Origin: Actinobacteria bacterium Ga0077541 | GTDB lineage: Bacteria; Actinomycetota; Thermoleophilia; Miltoncostaeales; Miltoncostaeaceae | DNA length: 36,823 nucleotides | Reading direction: 5' to 3' | Assembly (NCBI GenBank): GCA_001464995.1 | Contig: LNEQ01000210.1 | Coordinates: 1 to 36,823, forward strand | Shown here: one piece after another, positions 24,585 to 36,013 of the stretch | How the letters are laid out: every line of letters starts with the position of its first letter | Numbering within the stretch: position 1 is the stretch's first letter | Translations under genes and position numbers: made by a program | The notes under the pieces: generated by a model | Databases searched by the model: none | The model's input: the letters and a program-made list of their open reading frames with translations, nothing else | Told to the model about the DNA's origin: nothing

Positions 24585-24889
24585 GAACCCGATGCTCCCA
24601 CCACCCGACGCACCGGGCAGCGCCGAGGGGAGCCGCTGCCCACACGGCTCCGCGCCTGTCCCTGTCGCAATCGGACCCGGCGCCCAGGTCCGAATGGACC
24701 CCGTGCACCACGGGGCGCCTCCGTGACCGCTTCTCCGTCTCAGGCACGTCGGCGGCCGGAGCGGGTGCCGAGCCGAGGGGGAGATCCGGAGAGTCCGCCC
24801 TCGCGTTCCCCGGCGGGCCGACAGCCCCGGACCGGCCCGAGCGGAGAGGCCGATCGGCGATGCTCCGAGCCGCCGGACCGGCCGCCCGG
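24585..24889. other. Intergenic region with compact secondary structure
   Basis: No gene is supported. A hairpin pairs 24629-24635 with 24645-24651. At 24679-24719 the sequence folds into a three-way junction: 24679-24684/24714-24719 closes two hairpins, 24687-24691/24696-24700 (loop GAAT) and 24701-24705/24109+600 region, that is 24709-24713 (loop CAC), with only two unpaired bases. A second GGACC at 24673-24677 could compete for GGTCC at 24687-24691. It could be a leader element of the minus-strand gene or lie before the leuB promoter. Confidence 0.35.
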
Positions 24890-24895
24890 TACGAT
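24890..24895 (+). promoter_or_regulatory. -10 box TACGAT of leuB
   Basis: TACGAT lies 35 bases before GTG 24931. A GGGGGAG ribosome-binding site at 24917-24923 fits a leadered message. Confidence 0.4.
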
Positions 24896-24930
24896 CCGCC
24901 GTCGTTCGTCGTCGATGGGGGAGAGCACGC

Positions 24931-25980
24931 GTGCCCGAGGTGTCCGTAGCGTTGTTGCCGGGTGACGGGATCGGCCCGGAGGTCGTCGCAGAGGCCGTCC
25001 GCGTCATCGACGCGATCGCCCCCGACCACGACCTCGCCATCGACTGGCACGAGCACCTCATGGGCGGCATCTCCATCGACGCCCACGGCACGGCCCTCAC
25101 CGACGAGGTGCTGGCGGCCTGCGCCGGCGCGGACGCCGTCCTCCTCGGGGCGGTCGGCGGCCCGAAGTGGGACACCACCGACCCCGACAAGCCCCGCCCC
25201 GAGCAGGGTCTGCTCGGGCTGCGCTCGGGCCTCGGCCTCTACGCCAACCTGCGCCCCGTGCGCCCGTGGCCCGCGCTCTACGACGCCAGCCCCCTGCGGC
25301 GCGAGCGCATCGAGGGCACCGACCTTCTCGTCGTCCGCGAGCTCACCGGCGGGCTCTACTTCGGCGAGCGCGGCCGGCAGCCCGACAGCGCCTTCGACAC
25401 CTGTCTCTACACCACCAAGGAGGTCGTCCGGCTCGCCGAGGTCGGCTTCCGGGCCGCGGCCGGGCGCCGGCAGAAGGTCACCTCGGTCGACAAGGCCAAC
25501 GTGCTGGAGACCTCGCGCCTCTGGCGCGAGAAGGTGACCGAGGTCGCGGCCGGCCACCCCGATATCGCCCTCGAGCACATGCTCGTCGACAACGCCGCGA
25601 TGCAGCTGGTCAGCCGCCCGTCCGACTTCGACGTGATCGTCACCGAGAACCTGTTCGGCGACATCCTCTCCGACGAGGCCGCGATGATCACCGGCTCGAT
25701 CGGGATGCTCCCGTCCGCGAGCCTCGGCCCCGGCACGCTCGGCCTCTACGAGCCGGTGCACGGCTCGGCTCCCGACATCGCCGGCCAGGGCATCGCCAAC
25801 CCGATCGCGACTCTGCTGTCGGCCGCCATGATGCTGCGCTACTCGCTCGGCGCGCCCGAGGCCGCCGATCGCATCGACGGCGCCGTGGAGAAGGTCCTCG
25901 GCCAGGGCCACCGCACCCGTGACCTCGGCGGCGACCTCGGCACGGCGGCGGTCGGCGACCTCATCCTCGCCGCCCTGTAG
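24931..25980 (+). CDS. leuB: 3-isopropylmalate dehydrogenase
   Basis: A 349-residue NAD-dependent decarboxylating dehydrogenase for the third leucine step; it likely also handles erythro-3-methylmalate from the citramalate route. Signatures: [18 protein letters not shown] at the start, [36 protein letters not shown], the catalytic Lys region [14 protein letters not shown], and [27 protein letters not shown] with the metal-binding Asp residues, then [15 protein letters not shown] 24931 has a GGGGGAG site 7 bases upstream. It is separated from leuACD by the 24.1-24.9 kb region and followed after 2 bases by the MaoC-like gene. Confidence 0.96.
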   Translation: MPEVSVALLPGDGIGPEVVAEAVRVIDAIAPDHDLAIDWHEHLMGGISIDAHGTALTDEVLAACAGADAVLLGAVGGPKWDTTDPDKPRPEQGLLGLRSGLGLYANLRPVRPWPALYDASPLRRERIEGTDLLVVRELTGGLYFGERGRQPDSAFDTCLYTTKEVVRLAEVGFRAAAGRRQKVTSVDKANVLETSRLWREKVTEVAAGHPDIALEHMLVDNAAMQLVSRPSDFDVIVTENLFGDILSDEAAMITGSIGMLPSASLGPGTLGLYEPVHGSAPDIAGQGIANPIATLLSAAMMLRYSLGAPEAADRIDGAVEKVLGQGHRTRDLGGDLGTAAVGDLILAAL

Positions 25981-25982
25981 CC

Positions 25983-26483
25983 ATGGCGGAGGTCCCGGGC
26001 TGGGAGGGGCGCTTCTACGAGGACTTCACGGTGGGCGACGTCTACGTCCACCGCCTCGGGCGCACCGTGCTCGACGTGGACAACTCCTGGTTCACGCTGC
26101 TCACCCAGAACACGGCGCCGATCCACTTCGACCGCCACTACGCCGCGGGCACCGAGTTCGGTCGCCCGCTCGTCGACTCCACCTTCACGCTGGCGCTCGT
26201 CACCGGTCAGAGCGTGCCGGACGTCTCCCAGAACGTGATGGCCAACCTCGGCTGGGACGAGGTTCGCCTGCCCGCCCCGGTCTACGAGGGCGACACGATC
26301 TACTCCGAGAGCGAGGTCGTCAGCCTCCGGGAGTCGCGCTCGCGGCCCGAGGTCGGCATCGTCGCCGTCCGCACGACGGGCTCCAACCAGGACGGCGTGG
26401 TCGTCATCACCTTCGTCCGCACGATCATGGTCTACCGCCGCGGCCACGGTCCCGCCGGGAACCGGCCGCGCCCCGTGGCGTAA
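25983..26483 (+). CDS. MaoC-like (R)-specific dehydratase domain protein
   Basis: A 166-residue single hot-dog-fold protein of the MaoC dehydratase family, resembling mesaconyl-CoA or enoyl-CoA hydratases. The hydratase motif is present: LLTQNTAPIHFDRHYAA with the expected Asn/His/Asp arrangement, followed by EFGRPLVDSTFTLALVTGQSV. A C-terminal strand pattern (VYEGDTIYSESEVVSLRESRSRP) is typical. ATG 25983 follows leuB by 2 bases, so it is co-transcribed with leuB. A CoA-linked hydratase next to branched-chain amino acid genes is suggestive of acyl-CoA metabolism, but the substrate is not known. Confidence 0.85.
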   Translation: MAEVPGWEGRFYEDFTVGDVYVHRLGRTVLDVDNSWFTLLTQNTAPIHFDRHYAAGTEFGRPLVDSTFTLALVTGQSVPDVSQNVMANLGWDEVRLPAPVYEGDTIYSESEVVSLRESRSRPEVGIVAVRTTGSNQDGVVVITFVRTIMVYRRGHGPAGNRPRPVA

Positions 26484-26549
26484 GGAGTCGATCGCGGGTT
26501 CCTTGCCCGACGATGGACGCGAACGCCGCTCTCCGGTGTACCTCCTCCG

Positions 26550-27080
26550 ATGAGCGACGACAGACTCCTCGATGAGCGGTTGGTCGAGCGGGCCCGGGCC
26601 GGATCACGGGAGGCGCTCGACGAGCTGGTCGAGCGCCACTGGCGTCCGGCGTGGCGGGTGGCCCGGGGCATCACCGGCGACCCGCGCCTCGCGGAGGATG
26701 TCGTGCAGGAGTCGATGCTGGCCGCGCTGAGGGAGCTGCATCGCTTCGAGCCCTCGCGCGCGGCCTTCCGGACATGGCTGCACCGCATCACCGTCAACCG
26801 GGCCATCAACGCGACCCGGCGCGGCCGGCGGCACGCGGCGCTCGACGACGCGATGAGCCTGCCGGGAGAGCCGGACGACCCGCTGCACACGACCTTCCTC
26901 GAGGCCATCTCGGGTCTCCGCCCCGCCCACCGCGCCGTGGTGGTGCTGCGATACGGCCTCGACTACTCCCCCCCGGAGATCGCGGACGTGCTCGAGGTGC
27001 CGGTCGGCACGGTGAACTCGCGCCTCGCCCGGGCGCTCGAAACCCTCAGGGAGACGATGGAGTCGAAGAATGCCCAGTGA
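26550..27080 (+). CDS. RNA polymerase ECF-type sigma factor
   Basis: A 176-residue sigma-70 family ECF factor. Region 2 (about 10-85) shows LVERHWRPAWRVARGITGDPRLAEDVVQESMLAAL and TWLHRITVNRAINATRR. Region 4 (about 110-170) shows GLRPAHRAVVVLRYGLDYSPPEIADVLEVPVGTVNSRLARALETLR. There is no region 3. It overlaps by 11 bases the next gene, which encodes a membrane-anchored protein in the place where an anti-sigma factor is normally found. ATG 26550 has no Shine-Dalgarno site. The GAAC at 26521-26524 could be part of an autoregulatory -35 box, but the match is weak. Confidence 0.92.
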   Translation: MSDDRLLDERLVERARAGSREALDELVERHWRPAWRVARGITGDPRLAEDVVQESMLAALRELHRFEPSRAAFRTWLHRITVNRAINATRRGRRHAALDDAMSLPGEPDDPLHTTFLEAISGLRPAHRAVVVLRYGLDYSPPEIADVLEVPVGTVNSRLARALETLRETMESKNAQ

Positions 27081-28647
27081 GATCGAGACCCGCCTGCGCG
27101 AGGCCCTTGACGTCGAGCCCGCCGCGGAGGTCGGCGAGCGCCTGCGCGCGGCGGTGGCCGACGGAATTCCGCGCCGCCGCCGGGTCCTCTCCTGGCTGGG
27201 CCGGGGGGTGGGCCCCGCTCTCGCCCTCGTGGGCGCCGCGGCCGCCGTGACGGTCCTCGCCCTGCTCGTGATCGCGACCCCGGGCGATCCGCCCGCCGCG
27301 CCCGTCCCGACGACGGGGGTGGAGGCGATCCTGAGGGTGGTTCCCAGCGACCCCGCCGCATCCGCCGAGGACTCGGCGGGCCGTCTGGCGGACATCCTCG
27401 CCGGCATCCGCGACAGCCGCGGCATCACCGGCATGACGGCCACGCAGGAGGGCGATCGCGTCCGCCTCTTCGTCCCGCGCACCCACGACATCCACTGGGC
27501 CCGGTCGCTCCTGACCGGTCTGGACACCGGTGTCTACGATCTGAGCGACGCGGTCATCGCCGATCGCAGTCTCGCGCGGGTCCTCGAGGCGGTCGAGCTG
27601 CCGCCCGCCGGGCCCGAGCCGTCGCGCTATTACGCCGTGATGCCGGACGCCGACCCGGGCCAGAGCCGCCTGTCCGACCCCTTCGCGACATCCGAAGAGG
27701 CGCGCGCGTCAGGGCTGAGCGCGGACCCGCGCGTGGCACGCGTGGCCTCCTCGGTGACGCTCGCCCTCGCCGACGACCCGGCTCCGGGCGGGACCCTTCG
27801 GTTCGTCGCACTCGCAGACCCCCTCGTCGCCCCCGGGTTCCTGCTCGGCGCCCGCGCCGAGGGCCGTGCTCTCATCCTCGAGATCGCCCGGGAGGCCGTC
27901 CCGGCGGTCTCGCGTCGCGTCGCCGCAGCGGATCCGGACGACCTCGCCCTCGTCGTGTCGGGGGGCATCCCCCAGGAGCTGACCGGCGCGCGGTTCTCCG
28001 GCATCGATCCGGCCGAGGGCACGCTGACCTTCTCCGTCACCGGCGGGGCTGCGGGGCTTCTCCCCTTCGTCGGCGGCGGGGGGCTCGCGGCCTCGGTCTC
28101 CGTCGAGGACTCGCGGCCCGTCGGGCCTCCCCCCGCCCGGACCGGCGACAGGCCCGCGGTGCTGCCCTCGCACTTCCGCGGTCTGACGACCGACGACCTC
28201 GCAGGTGACCCCTTCCGTCCGCGGCTCGACACTGTGCTCCGTGTGGTCGAGGCGCCCTGGGGCGGCACCGTCTGGTCCTTGTGGACCTATCTGACCGCCG
28301 ACGGCGACGAGCTGGTCACGACGATCGGCCCGGTCGACGGGGCCGGCACGGGTGGCTGTCCCATCGCCCCGGACCATCCCGTCCTCCTCCTCTGCGGCGG
28401 GGGTTCGGGATATCAGCGCGACGACGTCGGCCGGACGATGCATGGCCGCGTCGGGCCGGATGTGGCCTCCGTGGCGCTCGTCCTGGCCGACGGGCGCGAG
28501 TTCCCTGCGGCGATCGGGAACGGGTTCTTCCTGCTCGTCCTGCCGCGAGACGTATCCGGTGACGCCGAGTTGATGGCGCGCGGCGACGACGGCTCCGTGC
28601 TGGAGCGGGTCGGGGCCAATGCGGCGGGCGGCCTGCCCCGAGACTGA
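27070..28647 (+). CDS. Membrane-anchored protein paired with the ECF sigma factor; SecD-head-like
   Basis: A 525-residue protein. A 36-residue cytoplasmic part and a basic stretch (RRRR) precede one membrane helix (about 47-70); the rest is external. The N-terminal piece (EIETRLREALDVEPAAE) is helical and could contact the sigma factor, but no zinc-binding anti-sigma motif is seen. The external region includes LADILAGIRDSRGITGMTAT, DRVRLFVPR and, later, LILEIAREAVPAVSRR with VSGGIPQELTGARFSGID, an order that recalls the P1/head part of SecD without the SecD membrane domain. The C-terminus (SVALVLADGREFPAAIGNGFFLLVLP) is a separate beta-rich module. Stop and start overlap with the sigma gene indicates coupling, so an anti-sigma or sensor role is the best inference. 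Confidence 0.65.
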   Translation: MPSEIETRLREALDVEPAAEVGERLRAAVADGIPRRRRVLSWLGRGVGPALALVGAAAAVTVLALLVIATPGDPPAAPVPTTGVEAILRVVPSDPAASAEDSAGRLADILAGIRDSRGITGMTATQEGDRVRLFVPRTHDIHWARSLLTGLDTGVYDLSDAVIADRSLARVLEAVELPPAGPEPSRYYAVMPDADPGQSRLSDPFATSEEARASGLSADPRVARVASSVTLALADDPAPGGTLRFVALADPLVAPGFLLGARAEGRALILEIAREAVPAVSRRVAAADPDDLALVVSGGIPQELTGARFSGIDPAEGTLTFSVTGGAAGLLPFVGGGGLAASVSVEDSRPVGPPPARTGDRPAVLPSHFRGLTTDDLAGDPFRPRLDTVLRVVEAPWGGTVWSLWTYLTADGDELVTTIGPVDGAGTGGCPIAPDHPVLLLCGGGSGYQRDDVGRTMHGRVGPDVASVALVLADGREFPAAIGNGFFLLVLPRDVSGDAELMARGDDGSVLERVGANAAGGLPRD

Positions 28648-28694
28648 GGGCAGGAGGCGACTGGCGTCGCGTAGTGCGCCCTGGACCGGCCCGG

Positions 28695-28700
28695 TAACCT
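28695..28700 (+). promoter_or_regulatory. -10 box TAACCT upstream of ilvE
   Basis: TAACCT lies 58 bases before ATG 28759. The leader is GC-rich and contains the AAGGA ribosome-binding site at 28748-28752. This probably drives the ilvE-cimA-degT-argH-mpg-tyrS run. Confidence 0.4.
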
Positions 28701-28758
28701 AGGCCGATCCGCCCGGCGGAGCCGCAGGGGGCCCGCCGTCCGTCGAAAAGGACCACGC

Positions 28759-29694
28759 ATGCAGGAAGCCGAGAAGATCTGGATGAACGGCGAGCTCGTC
28801 GACTGGGCCGATGCCAAGGTGCACGTCCTGTCCCACGGGCTCCACTACGGCACCACGGTCTTCGAGGGCATCCGCTCGTACGCCGCCGACAAGGGCACGG
28901 CCGTCTTCCGGCTCGACGACCACCTCAAGCGCCTCGAGCGCTCGTCGGCGATGTACCACATGCCCATGCCGTACTCGCAGCAGGAGCTGCGCACCGCCGT
29001 GCACGCGGTGATCTCCTCCAACGGGCTGGCCGGCTGCTACATCCGGCCGATCGTCATGCGCGGCTACGGCACGATGGGGCTCTTCCCGCTCGAGGCGCCG
29101 GTCGACGTCGCCATCGCGGCCTGGGAGTGGGGCGCCTACCTCGGCGAGGACGGGCTGCGCGACGGCATCCGGGCCAAGATCTCCAGCTGGCGGCGCATCG
29201 GATCGACCACGATCCCCGCCACGGCGAAGGCCGGCGGCCAGTACCTCAACTCGATCCTGGCGAAGATCGAGACGCACAAGGCCGGCTACCAGGAGGCGAT
29301 CCTCCTCAACGAGGCCGGCTACGTGGCCGACGGTTCCGGCGAGAACCTCTTCCTGGTCCGCGACGGCGTGCTCATCACCCCGCCCGTCCAGGCGTCGATC
29401 CTCGAGGGCATCACGCGCGCGAGCATCATCACGCTGGCCCAGGACGAGGGCATCCCCGTCCTCGAGCGCGAGGTGGCCCGCGGCGAGCTCTACACCGCCG
29501 ACGAGGTCTTCATCACCGGCACCGCCGCCGAGGTCTGCCCGATCAACGAGGTCGACGAGCACCCGCTCGGCCCCCCCGGGCCGATCACGCAGCTCCTGCA
29601 GAGCCGCTTCTTCGCCGCGACCGAGGGCCGCGACCCGCGCTCGGAGGAGTGGCTCGACTACATCGTGGCCCCGGCCTCGACCCTCTCACCCTGA
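28759..29694 (+). CDS. ilvE: Branched-chain amino acid aminotransferase
   Basis: A 311-residue fold-type IV PLP enzyme that transaminates the 2-keto acids of Leu, Ile and Val with glutamate. Signatures: HVLSHGLHYGTTVFEGIRSY, RLDDHLKRLERSSAMY, the PLP lysine Lys157 in PATAKAGGQYLNS, ILLNEAGYVADGSGENLFLV and VFITGTAAEVCPI. It belongs to the ~300-residue IlvE group. ATG 28759 has an AAGGA site 6 bases upstream. cimA starts 5 bases after its stop, tying transamination to the citramalate pathway. Confidence 0.95.
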   Translation: MQEAEKIWMNGELVDWADAKVHVLSHGLHYGTTVFEGIRSYAADKGTAVFRLDDHLKRLERSSAMYHMPMPYSQQELRTAVHAVISSNGLAGCYIRPIVMRGYGTMGLFPLEAPVDVAIAAWEWGAYLGEDGLRDGIRAKISSWRRIGSTTIPATAKAGGQYLNSILAKIETHKAGYQEAILLNEAGYVADGSGENLFLVRDGVLITPPVQASILEGITRASIITLAQDEGIPVLEREVARGELYTADEVFITGTAAEVCPINEVDEHPLGPPGPITQLLQSRFFAATEGRDPRSEEWLDYIVAPASTLSP

Positions 29695-29699
29695 ACACC

Positions 29700-31288
<1,589 letters not shown>

Positions 31289-31292
<4 letters not shown>

Positions 31293-32403
31293 GCGGGGCG
31301 CAGGAGCGCATCCCGCTCGCCAAGCCGGTCATCGGTGACCGCGAGCGCGAGCTGGTCGACCAGGTGCTGCGCTCGGGCCAGCTGTCGCTCGGCCCGATGG
31401 TGCCGCGCTTCGAGCAGGCCTGGGCCGAGCGCATCGGGGTGAAGCACGCGGTCGCCGTCTCGAGCGGCACGGCGGGCCTGCACCTGTGCCTGCACGCCCT
31501 CGGGCTCGGGCCGGGCGACGAGGTGATCACCTCGTCGTTCTCGTTCGTCGCCTCCGCCAACGCCATCCTCTTCACCGGGGCGACCCCGGTGTTCGCCGAG
31601 GTCGACCCGCTCACGTTCAACATGGACCCCGCGGCGGTCAAGGCCGCCATCACCCCGCGCACGAAGGCGATCCTGATCGTCGACATCTTCGGCTACCCGG
31701 CCGAGGTGCCGGCTCTCGTGGCGATCGCCGAGCGGCACGGGCTCGCCCGCGTCGAGGACGCCTGCCAGTCGATCGACGGCTCCTACGACGGGCGCAAGCT
31801 CGGCACCTTCGGGCACCCGGCGGTCTACGGCTTCTACGCCAACAAGCAGCTCACGACCGCCGAGGGCGGCGTCGTCCTCACCGACGACGACGAGCTGGCG
31901 AAGGTGCTCTCGAGCCTCCGCAACCAGGGCCGCTCCGACGACGGCGCCTGGCTGGTCCACTCGCGTCTCGGCTTCAACTACCGGCTGTCCGACGTGCACA
32001 GCGCCATCGGCGTCGCCCAGCTCGAGCGCCTCACCGACATGCTCGCCGGCCGCGCCCGGGTCGCCGCCTGGTACCAGGAGCGGGTCGCGGGCATCGACGG
32101 CGTCACGCCGATGTACGAGGGCCCGCAGAAGCGGTCGTGGTTCGTCTACGCCCCGCGGCTCGATCCGCGCTTCGACCGCGACGACGTGATCGGGCGGCTC
32201 GACGCGCTCGGCATCTCGTCGAAGCCCTACCTTCCCTGCATCCACCTGCAGCCCTACTACCAGGACGAGCACGGCCACGGGCCGGGTGAGTTCCCGGTCA
32301 CCGAGGCCATCAGCGCGTCCACGATCGCGCTGCCCTTCTTCCCGGAGATGACCGAGTCGCAGGTCGACCAGGTCTGCGAGGCCCTCGCGACCGTCCTGCG
32401 GGC

Positions 32404-32407
<4 letters not shown>
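31289..32407 (+). CDS. DegT/DnrJ/EryC1/StrS family aminotransferase
   Basis: A 372-residue fold-type I PLP enzyme of the family that makes amino sugars from keto sugars. Motifs: AVAVSSGTAGLHLCLHALGLG, GDEVITSSFSFVASANA, VEDACQSIDGSYDGRKLG and the PLP lysine Lys186 in GFYANKQLTTAEGG, then LGFNYRLSDVHSAIG. Some family members carry dehydratase chemistry, with His in place of this Lys; here it is Lys, so aminotransferase activity is expected. GTG 31289 overlaps the cimA stop and its own stop overlaps argH, placing a sugar-type aminotransferase inside an amino-acid operon. The true substrate is unknown. Confidence 0.9.
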
Positions 32408-33760
<1,353 letters not shown>

Positions 33761-33767
<7 letters not shown>

Positions 33768-34363
33768 CGGCCGTGCCCGATCGCGCCGGCATCGTCCTCG
33801 ATCGCGACTTCTTCGCGCGGCCTGTCGCCGAGGTGGCGCCCGATCTGATCGGCTGCGTCCTCACCGTCGACGGCGTCGGCGGCGTGATCGTGGAGACCGA
33901 GCGCTACCAGGACGACGACCCGGCCTCCCACAGCTTCCGGGGCCCCCGGGGCCGCGCGCGGGTGATGTTCGGGCCTCCGGGCCACCTCTACGTCTATCGC
34001 TCCTACGGGCTCCACTGGTGCGCCAACCTGGTCTGCGAGCCCGAGGGCAGCGGGGCCGCCGTGCTGATCCGGGCGATCGCCCCGCTGCACGGAATCCTCA
34101 CCATGAGGTACCGACGCCGTGGCGTGGCCGACCGGCTCCTGTGCGCCGGCCCCGGCCGGCTGGCCGAGGCCCTGGCGATCGACCGGCACCTGGATGGGGC
34201 CGACGCCCTCGCGCCGGCCGGCCGGGTGGCGCTCAGCGGCCGCATCGCGCCGGTGGAGATCACCACGGGCCCGCGGATCGGCATCTCGGTCGCCGCCGAC
34301 CGTCCCTGGCGCTTCGGCCAGGCCGGGTCGCCGTACCTCTCCAAGCCCTTCCGAGCCGCGTGA
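33761..34363 (+). CDS. mpg: 3-methyladenine DNA glycosylase (AAG/MPG family)
   Basis: A 200-residue base-excision-repair enzyme of the mammalian-type alkyladenine glycosylase family, removing 3-methyladenine and other alkylated bases. Motifs: DRDFFARPVAEVAPDLIGC, the catalytic Glu region VIVETERYQDDDPASHSF, FGPPGHLYVYRSYGLHWCANLVC and GAAVLIRAI, then LCAGPGRLAEALAID. Length is normal for bacteria. ATG 33761 (next codon GTG) overlaps the argH end by 7 bases, and its stop overlaps tyrS, so it is translationally embedded in the operon. Confidence 0.93.
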
Positions 34364-35517
34364 GCGCCGCCGCCGAGCGTCTGGCCGCCCGCTCGGTCGA
34401 CTGCCTGCCTCCGGGCGGGCTCGCCGAGAAGCTGGCGCTCGGGCGCCCGCTGCGGGTCAAGCTCGGCGTCGACCCGACGGCGCCCGACATCCACCTCGGC
34501 CACTCGGTGGTCCTCGGAAAGCTGCGCGAGTTCCAGGACGCCGGGCACCTGGCCGTGCTGATCATCGGCGACTGGACGGCCCGCGTCGGCGACCCGTCGG
34601 GCCGCGCGTCGACCCGCCCGGTGCTGGACGGCGAGGCGATCGAGCGCAACGCGGCGACCTACCGCGAGCAGGCCTTCCGCATACTCGATCCTGAGCGCAC
34701 CGAGATCCGGCCGAACGGCGAGTGGTTCGCGACGATGGGCATGGAGCAGCTGTTCGCCCTGGCCGGCTCGGCCACCGTCAACCAGCTGCTGCGACGCAAC
34801 GACTTCGCCGAGCGCATGGGTGCCGACCGACCGGTCTCCGTCCTCGAGCTCCTCTACCCGCTGATGCAGGCCTACGACTCGGTGATGGTCGAGGCCGACG
34901 TCGAGCTGGGCGGGACGGACCAGCTCTTCAACCTGATGCTCGCCCGGGAGATCCAGGCCTCCTTCGGCCAGCCGTCGCAGGTCGTGATGACCATGCCGAT
35001 CCTGCCCGGCGTGGACGGGGTCCAGAAGATGAGCAAGTCGCTCGCCAACCACGTCGGCGTGGCGGATGCCCCTGAGGAGCAGTTCGGGCGGACCATGAGG
35101 ATCCCCGACTCTGCGCTGCCCGAGTGGTATCGCCTGCTCGCGCCCGGCGCCCCGCCTCCCACCGGCCACCCGGGTCAGGACAAGCGGCGCCTGGCGGCCC
35201 TCATCGCCGACCGCTTCCACGGGCCGGGCGCCGGCGCCGCGGCCGAGGAGCACTTCAACCGGATCGTCCGCGACCGCGGGGTGCCCGACGAGATGCCGAG
35301 CGTCGCGGTGCCCGCCGGCCTGGTGCATCTTCCGGCGCTCCTCGTCGACGGCCTCGGCATCCCCTCGCGCAGCGAGGCGCGCCGGCTGATCGCGGCGGGA
35401 GGGGTGAGCCTGGACGGGCACGCGGTGACGGCGCTCGACATCGACTCCGCCGAGCTCTCCGGAAAGGTCCTGAAGGCCGGAAAGCGCCGTTTTGCACGGC
35501 TTACCCCTGGGGGCTGA
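34360..35517 (+). CDS. tyrS: Tyrosyl-tRNA synthetase
   Basis: A 385-residue class I aminoacyl-tRNA synthetase. The Rossmann domain has KLGVDPTAPDIHLGHSVVLGK (the HIGH motif as HLGH), GDWTARVGDPSGR, and LYPLMQAYDSVMVEADVELGGTDQLFNL. The class I second motif is intact, KMSKS in GVQKMSKSLANHVG. The C-terminal S4 RNA-binding domain (about 325-385, GIPSRSEARRLIAAGGVSLDG) is present. The DPTAPDIHLGH form places it in the TyrZ-like group rather than the E. coli TyrS group. GTG 34360 overlaps the mpg stop. The rRNA operon starts 42 bases after its end. Confidence 0.95.
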   Translation: MSAAAERLAARSVDCLPPGGLAEKLALGRPLRVKLGVDPTAPDIHLGHSVVLGKLREFQDAGHLAVLIIGDWTARVGDPSGRASTRPVLDGEAIERNAATYREQAFRILDPERTEIRPNGEWFATMGMEQLFALAGSATVNQLLRRNDFAERMGADRPVSVLELLYPLMQAYDSVMVEADVELGGTDQLFNLMLAREIQASFGQPSQVVMTMPILPGVDGVQKMSKSLANHVGVADAPEEQFGRTMRIPDSALPEWYRLLAPGAPPPTGHPGQDKRRLAALIADRFHGPGAGAAAEEHFNRIVRDRGVPDEMPSVAVPAGLVHLPALLVDGLGIPSRSEARRLIAAGGVSLDGHAVTALDIDSAELSGKVLKAGKRRFARLTPGG

Positions 35518-35528
35518 CCCCTGTCAGC
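35513..35528 (+). terminator. Short hairpin at the end of tyrS
   Basis: A 6-bp stem, GCTGAC (35513-35518) with GTCAGC (35523-35528), loop CCCT, overlaps the tyrS stop codon. There is no T-run; it may separate tyrS transcription from the rRNA promoter 31 bases on. Confidence 0.3.
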
Positions 35529-35558
35529 GCCGGGCCGCCGAATCCGGCCACGGGGCGC

Positions 35559-35586
35559 TTGACTCGCCTTGGCGGGTGGCTATACT
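35559..35586 (+). promoter_or_regulatory. rRNA operon promoter
   Basis: TTGACT (35559-35564) and TATACT (35581-35586) with a 16-base spacer form the closest match to a sigma-70 consensus promoter in the window. Transcription should start near 35593, about 420 bases before the 16S gene. Confidence 0.75.
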
Positions 35587-35592
35587 CCCAAG

Positions 35593-36013
35593 ACCGCTGG
35601 GGGGGCAACGGCTCCACCAGCATGGAAAAGGAACCGATTGAGACTCCACCTCTTCGACCTTCATCCAATGGAGACGCCCGCGTAAGAGGCGCGCTATGCG
35701 CCCGCGCTGGGAGCCTCCGGAGGAACGGAGGCCGCGAAGATGGAAATCGGTCCGATCCGACGGCTGCGTATGCAGGCGTCCCGATCCTTGAAAACTGAAC
35801 AGCATGCATCTGGATCATGGAGCGCGAGCTCCATCGATCACGATGGCCAGGTTTGCACGAACCCCGTCTGACCTGACGGTACGGCGTGAGCCGCACCGGA
35901 CGGAATGACAAAAAGCTCGGATCGCCTAGCTCCTCGGAGCGACGGCAATCTCCGAACTTGCGTGCACCGACGAGCCGGCCTGTATGGCGGTGAGGGAGTG
36001 TCGCAGTAGTTTC
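35593..36013 (+). other. rRNA operon 5' leader, structured
   Basis: About 420 bases of precursor RNA. Hairpins: 35689-35702 (5 bp), 35713-35732 (7 bp, GCCTCCG/CGGAGGC), 35817-35834 (7 bp closing a GCGA tetraloop), 35831-35846 (6 bp, overlapping the previous) and 35877-35898 (9 pairs with one mismatch). Frames starting at 35622 are not credible genes. Half of the RNase III processing stem for 16S should be here, but its partner lies beyond the window. Confidence 0.6.
35786..35803 (+). promoter_or_regulatory. boxA-like antitermination element
   Basis: CCTTGAAAACTGAACAG resembles the TTGAGAACT/TTGAAAACT boxA of actinobacterial and firmicute rRNA leaders, which recruits Nus factors. It lies just before the GNRA-type hairpin at 35817-35834. 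Assignment is by resemblance. Confidence 0.5.

Noticed and set aside
24915-24965. Short frame from ATG 24915 overlapping the leuB start
   Set aside because: It has no ribosome-binding site of its own and its codons are not enriched in Leu, Ile or Val; most likely chance.
35622-35798. Open frame in the rRNA leader starting at ATG 35622
   Set aside because: It lies wholly inside the transcribed rRNA leader, overlaps conserved-type hairpins and has no protein-like pattern.
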